Below are positions 5,714 through 9,586 of a stretch of DNA of 9,586 nucleotides, one piece after another. Both the position numbers and the translations under genes were made by a program. The stretch lies in assembly GCA_947454665.1 (NCBI GenBank), contig CANGMU010000077.1, forward strand, positions 1-9,586, read 5' to 3'. How positions within the stretch are numbered: position 1 is the stretch's first letter; each line of letters starts with the position of its first letter. The notes below the pieces were generated by a model. It searched no databases, was not told the DNA's origin, and saw nothing but the letters and a program-made list of their open reading frames with translations. This DNA comes from Pseudomonadota bacterium. GTDB lineage: Bacteria; Pseudomonadota; Gammaproteobacteria; Steroidobacterales; Steroidobacteraceae.

Positions 5714-6589
5714 TCAGACCTTGAGTTTCCAGGCATCGCCTTCGCTGACGATGTGGCCTGCAGTGGGATCGGAGAAATGGCTGCCGATCACGAGCGTCGG
5801 CTGGTCGGCAAAGCGCTGGACGAACTCCACGCGCGTCTGCGCGCCGCGGGCCTGGTCCATGTCGAAGCGACCGTGCGTGGCGGGCGCGGCGAGCTGGATC
5901 GGGTGGTGCATCATGTCGCCGGTGATCACGGCCTCTTCGCCTGCCGAGCGGATCAGCACGCTGACGTGGCCCGGCGTGTGGCCCGGCGTCGGGATCAGCG
6001 ACACTTCGTCGGTCAGCTGGAAGTCGTCGCCGATGAAATCAACCAGCCCGGCTTCAATGACGGGATCGATCGCGTCCGTGATGTGGTCGACGTGGTGGTA
6101 GCCGCCGGTTTCGCGAAGGTGCTTCCAGTGCGCCCATTCCTCGCGCCCGAAGTAGTAGCGCGCGTTGGGGAACGTGGGGACCCACTTGTCGCCCACCTTC
6201 ATCGTATTCCAGCCGACATGGTCGAAGTGCAGGTGCGTGCACAGCACGCCGGCCACTTCCTCCGGCGGGAAGCCGGCGTCACGCAGGTCCTGCAGGAAGC
6301 TGGTCTGCATGTTCGTGAACACCGGGAACTCGCGATGGCGGTCGTTGCCGATGCAGGTGTCGATCATGTAGCTCTTGCCGCGGGAGCGCAGCACGAAGGC
6401 CTGGAACGACAGGATCATCTTGCCGTCTGCGGTCGCGAAGTGCGGCTGCAGCCACTTGTACTGCTGCACGAATTCCGGCGTCGCGTCCGGCAGCAGCATC
6501 GTGATGTCGTCTTCCCAGGCGTTCACTTCGACGATGCGTGCGATTTCCACGTCGCCCACGCGCCAGTGCCGGATGTGTTCCTTGGCCAT
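5714..6589 (-). CDS. Metallo-beta-lactamase-fold hydrolase (lactonase-like)
   Basis: The 291-residue protein contains the full dinuclear metal site: HLHFDH (H119, H121, D123, H124), TPGHTPGH with H208, GD with D225, and GSH with H271. This set is shared by quorum-quenching lactonases, glyoxalase II and related hydrolases. The length, the distance between the metal motifs and the TPGHTPGHVSV strand resemble the AHL-lactonase-like branch, so a lactone or thioester substrate is plausible but not shown. It has no signal peptide and should be cytoplasmic. GGGGGAAG lies upstream of the ATG. It follows the GMC gene by 46 bases and precedes the SDR gene by four. Confidence 0.9.
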   Translation of the reverse strand: MAKEHIRHWRVGDVEIARIVEVNAWEDDITMLLPDATPEFVQQYKWLQPHFATADGKMILSFQAFVLRSRGKSYMIDTCIGNDRHREFPVFTNMQTSFLQDLRDAGFPPEEVAGVLCTHLHFDHVGWNTMKVGDKWVPTFPNARYYFGREEWAHWKHLRETGGYHHVDHITDAIDPVIEAGLVDFIGDDFQLTDEVSLIPTPGHTPGHVSVLIRSAGEEAVITGDMMHHPIQLAAPATHGRFDMDQARGAQTRVEFVQRFADQPTLVIGSHFSDPTAGHIVSEGDAWKLKV

Positions 6590-6635
6590 CTGTGGCTTCC
6601 CCCGTTTGAGTCTGTGTCGGTATTCGGTCAGCCCG

Positions 6636-8264
6636 TCAGGGCGTGAAAGCGGGCGGCGCAGGCCGGCCGCGCAGCAGGTCCGCGGCCTTTTCGGCCACCA
6701 TCACCACCGGCGCATTCGTGTTGCCACCGATGATCGACGGGAACACCGAAGCATCCACCACGCGCAGCGCGTCGATGCCACGCACACGGAGCTGGTCATC
6801 GACGACCGCGAGCTCGTCATGGCCCATGCGGCAGCTGCTGACCGGGTGGTGCACGGTTGCAGCCGTGCGGCGGATATAAGCTTCCAGCGCCGCATCGTCC
6901 TGCACGGCCGGACCCGGCGCGATCTCCGTGGCCTTGAAGCGCGCGAAGGCCGGCGCATCGAGCAATCGACGGCCGAGCTTGATGCCGGCCAGCAGTGGCT
7001 TCAGGTCTTCCGCATCACCCAGCAGGTTCAGGTCGATGCGCGGCAGCGCACGCGGATCCTGGCTGGCAAGACGCAGGCGGCCGCGGCTGCGCGGATAGAG
7101 GTTCACGGCGCTGATCGCGTAGCCATGGCCCAGCGGCAGCGGGAAGGGATGCGGATTGCGCCGCGCGGGCTGGAAGACGATCTGCAGGTCCGGCCGGTCC
7201 GCGCCCTCGTGGCTGCGGATGAATGCGGTGGATTCGAACACGTTGCTGGCCAGAGGTCCGGTGCGCCCGAACAGGTACTGCGCGAGGTTCCAGGCCGAAC
7301 GCGGCAGCGTTGGCAGCGACAGGCCATATGACAGCGTGTCCTTCATCTCGCGCAGGATCGGCGCAGCAGGGTGGTCGTGCAGGTCACGGCCGACACCGCG
7401 CAGCGCGTGGCGCACGTCGATGCCATGGGCCCGCAGTTCTTCCGGATCGCCGATGCCCGACAGCATCAGCAGCTGCGGCGACTGGAAGGCGCCGGCACAG
7501 AGCAGCGTTTCGCGTGTGGCGCGCAGCTGGCGCAGGGCGCCATCGACCTGCACTTCAAGGCCCGTGGCCCGCGTGCCGTCGAGCAGCACCCGCGTGACCA
7601 GCGCGCCGGTCAGCAGCGTGAGGTTCGGGCGGGAGAGCGCCGGCCGGAGGAAGGCGGCGGCGCTGGAGTCGCGGCGGCCGCGGTGGATCGTGCCCTGCCG
7701 CAGGCCATAGCCCTCCGGGCGTGGTCCGGTGAAATCGTCACAGGCCCGATAACCGCCGACCGACGCAAAGGCGTCCAGGAAGACGGCGTTCAAGGCATTG
7801 GGCTTGGAGATGTGCGTAACGTGGATCGGGCCGTCCTGGCCGTGCCAGGGCGATCCCCGATGGTCCGCGTTGCTTTCCGAGCGGATGAAGTAGGGCAGCA
7901 CTTCGGCCCAGCTCCAGCCCGCGTTGCCGGCCGCGGACCAGTCGTCGTAGTCCTTGGGCTGGCCGCGGAAATAGGCCATGCCGTTGATCGACCCTGAGCC
8001 ACCGACGACGCGTCCGCGTGGCAGGGGCACGCTACGGCCGCCAAGCCCGGGCTGCGGTTCGGTCTTGAGGCCCCAGCCGAGGGAGCGATTGCCGATCGCC
8101 GCGCCGACGAGTGCCGGCACCTGGATGAAGGGGTGCCTGTCGCGCGGGCCGCCGGCCTCGACGAGGCAGACGCGCAGGGCAGGATCCTCCGACAGGCGCG
8201 CGGCGAGCACGCAGCCCGCCGTGCCGGCACCGGCGATCACATAGTCGAATTCGTCGGCGCGCAC
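6636..8264 (-). CDS. GMC-family FAD-dependent alcohol oxidoreductase
   Basis: This is a complete 542-residue glucose-methanol-choline oxidoreductase. The FAD-binding GAGTAG is at 12-17 and VEAGG at 35-39. GMC signature 1 spans about 83-101 (RGRVVGGSGSING), and signature 2 is at 258-272 (GAFQSPQLLMLSGIG). The catalytic end has H473 in HHPVSSCRMG and the Asn-rich GGNTNAP loop (513-519), where the second catalytic residue is Asn rather than His, as in choline oxidase. It probably oxidises a primary alcohol to an aldehyde, as choline or AlkJ-type dehydrogenases do. The start is GTG at 8264, two bases after the SMP-30 stop. No ATG lies close by, and FDYVIAGAG begins at residue 6, so little can be missing. 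The ribosome binding site is weak, suggesting translational coupling. No signal peptide is visible. Confidence 0.93.
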   Translation of the reverse strand: MRADEFDYVIAGAGTAGCVLAARLSEDPALRVCLVEAGGPRDRHPFIQVPALVGAAIGNRSLGWGLKTEPQPGLGGRSVPLPRGRVVGGSGSINGMAYFRGQPKDYDDWSAAGNAGWSWAEVLPYFIRSESNADHRGSPWHGQDGPIHVTHISKPNALNAVFLDAFASVGGYRACDDFTGPRPEGYGLRQGTIHRGRRDSSAAAFLRPALSRPNLTLLTGALVTRVLLDGTRATGLEVQVDGALRQLRATRETLLCAGAFQSPQLLMLSGIGDPEELRAHGIDVRHALRGVGRDLHDHPAAPILREMKDTLSYGLSLPTLPRSAWNLAQYLFGRTGPLASNVFESTAFIRSHEGADRPDLQIVFQPARRNPHPFPLPLGHGYAISAVNLYPRSRGRLRLASQDPRALPRIDLNLLGDAEDLKPLLAGIKLGRRLLDAPAFARFKATEIAPGPAVQDDAALEAYIRRTAATVHHPVSSCRMGHDELAVVDDQLRVRGIDALRVVDASVFPSIIGGNTNAPVVMVAEKAADLLRGRPAPPAFTP

Positions 8265-8266
8265 GG

Positions 8267-9148
8267 TCAGCGCTGCGCGAGCTTCACGCGCCAGACTTCG
8301 CCGCTCGAGCCTTCGGTGACGTAGATCCAGCCATCGCGGATGGCGAGGTTCGTCGTGCGCAGGCCGGCCGGCACCTTGAAGCTGCCGATCGGGTGGCCGA
8401 TAGGGTCGAAGCCGATGATCTCGCCCGCATCGAAGTTCGCGGCCAGCAGCGTGCCGTCCTTCATGAGCAGCATGCCATCGGGGCCGACGCCGCCTTCGGT
8501 CGTCGCAAAAACGTGCGAGACATCGAACTCATCGGGGCTGCCCACGGCCGGCAGGGCCGTGATGCGCTTGCGGGCATATTCCCCGACATAGACCTTCAGG
8601 CGGCTTGGCACCACGACGATGCCGTTCGGGAAGGCGAGGTTGTCGGCGACGACCTGCAGGCGCGCGTCCTTGCCGGTGGGCAGATAGAACAGGCGTCCAT
8701 CGGGCTTGAGTGCACTCGAGCCGTACGGCTCGGTGAAATACACGCCGCCGGTGGCATCGAAGGCGAGGTCGTTCAGGCCGCGCAGCTTCTCGTTGCGGTA
8801 GGACTGCGCGATCGGCGTGATCTTGCCGCTCTGCGGGTCCATCCTGAGCAGGCCCAGCTGCTTGTCGGCGATCCAGAGCTGGCCGTCCGGGCCGAACTTG
8901 GCGCCGTTGGGCTGGCCACCGGTGTTGCCGCGCGTCGTGCACTGACCGTTGGTGCCCACTTCCAGCACGCGACCGGAAAGCAGGTCTACGACCCAGAGCC
9001 CGCCCTTCGAATCGACGCTGGCGCCTTCAAGGAACCCGCCGCAGCTGGCGTACTTTTCCATGCGGCATTCGCCGCAGATCGAAGGCATCGCAGCCGAAGC
9101 GAAGGCCGGCACGAGCAGGGCCGCGGCGACGAGGAAGCGCTGGATCAT
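8267..9148 (-). CDS. Exported SMP-30/gluconolactonase-type beta-propeller protein
   Basis: The 293-residue precursor has a signal peptide (1 to about 19, ending ASA before AMP), so it should act in the periplasm. The six-bladed propeller of SMP-30/gluconolactonase/LRE proteins is supported by its metal-site residues: E41 in FLEGAS, N126 in RGLNDLAF, N175 in FPNGIVV and D224 in GPDGMLL. The family hydrolyses lactones such as gluconolactone or, in relatives, esters and strictosidine-like substrates. The mature N-terminus carries C25, C28 and C36 (CGEC plus one more), and C70 lies further in. This is an unusual addition that could form disulfides. It overlaps the previous gene by four bases (ATGA) and has AAGGGA upstream. 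Its export separates it from the cytoplasmic enzymes of the operon. Confidence 0.9.
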   Translation of the reverse strand: MIQRFLVAAALLVPAFASAAMPSICGECRMEKYASCGGFLEGASVDSKGGLWVVDLLSGRVLEVGTNGQCTTRGNTGGQPNGAKFGPDGQLWIADKQLGLLRMDPQSGKITPIAQSYRNEKLRGLNDLAFDATGGVYFTEPYGSSALKPDGRLFYLPTGKDARLQVVADNLAFPNGIVVVPSRLKVYVGEYARKRITALPAVGSPDEFDVSHVFATTEGGVGPDGMLLMKDGTLLAANFDAGEIIGFDPIGHPIGSFKVPAGLRTTNLAIRDGWIYVTEGSSGEVWRVKLAQR

Positions 9149-9360
9149 GGCTTGTTTCCCTTGCGGAACGGCAGCGTGAGGAGGAACCAGGCCAGGCCCG
9201 GCGTCAGCAGTTTCAGGGCCGCGCGCGCCGATTCGGCGTCGAGCTTCGCGGTCATCGGCATTGCGCCGAAGACCTTGCCCTTGATGAGCAGCGCGTCGCC
9301 GTCGCGTTCCAGGCTGCTCACGGTCATCAGTTCGCCGCCGTCGGCGTTCTTGAGCTTCAT
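9145..9360 (-). CDS. Small protein of unknown function, 71 residues
   Basis: I recognise it only as a conserved small hypothetical protein. Residues 1-40 look like short beta strands (LMTVSSLERDGDALLIKGKV, then FGAMPMTAKL). Residues 41-50 look helical (DAESARAALK), and 51-65 are hydrophobic (LLTPGLAWFLLTLPF), followed by RKGNK. This could be a short C-terminal membrane segment with a basic cytoplasmic end. GAGG, overlapping the upstream stop, sits well before the ATG, and the stop overlaps the SMP-30 start in ATGA, so translation appears coupled to both neighbours. The tight placement makes it a real gene and a possible accessory or membrane tether for the oxidoreductase encoded before it. 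Confidence 0.8.
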   Translation of the reverse strand: MKLKNADGGELMTVSSLERDGDALLIKGKVFGAMPMTAKLDAESARAALKLLTPGLAWFLLTLPFRKGNKP

Positions 9361-9370
9361 CGGGCCCGCC

Positions 9371-9586
9371 TCACTTCACGCGGCCTTGCTTGTCGAAGTC
9401 CATCTTGAGGGCTTCGAACATCTTCATGGCCGTGGCGCGGCCAGCGCCGAAGACGCCGCCGCCCGGGTGCTGGAAAGGGCCAACGAGGTAGAACCCGTCG
9501 AGGCCGGGCACGGTGTACTGGCCCAGATCCGGCGTCGGACGGTGCGCGCCCGACTGGTAGGTCGTCGTCGCAATGCCGTGCAGGTC
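9371..9586 (-). CDS. Phytoene-desaturase-like FAD oxidoreductase, C-terminal 71 residues
   Basis: Only the C-terminus is inside the window; the frame is open to base 9586 and stops at 9371-9373. The visible part, VPGLDGFYLVGPFQHPGGGV then FGAGRATAMKM, is the C-terminal FAD-binding segment typical of phytoene dehydrogenase/CrtI-like and PYROXD2-like flavoproteins. In these a conserved 'GLY-x-x-G-x-x-x-HPGGGV-x-G' closes over the flavin. Such enzymes desaturate or oxidise hydrophobic substrates. It is the first visible gene of the operon, ten bases before the small protein. Which branch it belongs to needs the missing N-terminus. Confidence 0.85.
   Translation of the reverse strand, partial: DLHGIATTTYQSGAHRPTPDLGQYTVPGLDGFYLVGPFQHPGGGVFGAGRATAMKMFEALKMDFDKQGRVK

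Larger units (their letters stand above)
3698..9586 (-). other. Seven-gene leftward operon (oxidoreductases plus hydrolases)
   Basis: All genes from the right edge to the terminator share one strand. Stop-to-start gaps in transcription order are 10, -4, 2, 46, 4 and 5 bases, so translation is probably coupled through most of it. The order is phytoene-desaturase-like oxidoreductase, small protein, SMP-30, GMC, MBL hydrolase, SDR, P450. The only gap with room for an internal signal is 6590-6635, which holds a strong GGGGGA ribosome binding site but no clear promoter. The operon's start lies beyond base 9586. Confidence 0.85.

Noticed and set aside
4948..5736. SDR start at the upstream ATG at 5736
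   Set aside because: It would overlap the MBL gene by 23 bases and add nine residues before the usual N-terminus. The ATG at 5709 has better Shine-Dalgarno spacing.
5354..6646. A 430-codon plus-strand open frame across the SDR and MBL genes
   Set aside because: It crosses the boundary between two well-supported minus-strand genes and shows no motif, so it is an antisense shadow.
6375..7331. A 318-codon plus-strand open frame opposite the MBL and GMC genes
   Set aside because: Low-complexity Arg-rich translation opposite strongly recognised genes. Treated as a shadow.
1..9586. CRISPR array, tRNA/rRNA, insertion sequence or phage remnant
   Set aside because: I saw no regularly spaced repeats, no tRNA-like cloverleaf, no transposase motifs and no long terminal repeats. 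Base composition looks even across the window.

Overview
The window is G+C-rich (about two thirds by eye), gene-dense DNA from a bacterial chromosome. A Tat-exported high-potential iron-sulfur protein (HiPIP), a family found mostly in Proteobacteria, together with the codon bias suggests a proteobacterium. A gammaproteobacterium of the Xanthomonadales/Nevskiales/Steroidobacterales type is a guess. I see no tRNA, rRNA, CRISPR array, insertion sequence or phage gene.

Left part (1-3682). A minus-strand gene leaves the window at base 1. It encodes a secreted protein whose second half looks like a GH88/GH105 glycoside hydrolase and whose first half resembles a zinc carboxypeptidase (M14) fold without its metal ligands. 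A 147-base divergent region rich in perfect palindromes separates it from three plus-strand genes: a seven-helix membrane protein of an uncharacterised family, the HiPIP gene, and a serine hydrolase of the beta-lactamase/esterase fold. The HiPIP gene appears to be its own transcription unit. A 15-bp bulged stem-loop lies upstream, a 10-bp hairpin touches its Shine-Dalgarno sequence, and a strong hairpin terminator follows it.

Right part (9586 down to 3698, minus strand). Seven genes run in one direction with gaps of -4 to +46 bases, which is a clear operon. In transcription order they are: the C-terminus of a phytoene-desaturase-like FAD oxidoreductase, a 71-residue unknown protein, an exported SMP-30/gluconolactonase-type beta-propeller, a GMC FAD oxidoreductase, a metallo-beta-lactamase-fold hydrolase, an SDR dehydrogenase and a bacterial cytochrome P450. 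Three hairpins in a row end it. The last is a U-tract terminator that pairs better in the minus-strand transcript than in the plus-strand one.

Together the operon could hydroxylate a substrate (P450), oxidise alcohols (GMC, SDR), desaturate or oxidise it further (phytoene-desaturase-like enzyme) and hydrolyse esters or lactones (SMP-30, MBL, perhaps the convergent serine hydrolase). That suggests catabolism of a terpenoid, steroid, aromatic or similar compound. The substrate cannot be read from the sequence, and no regulator, transporter, ferredoxin or ferredoxin reductase lies in the window.
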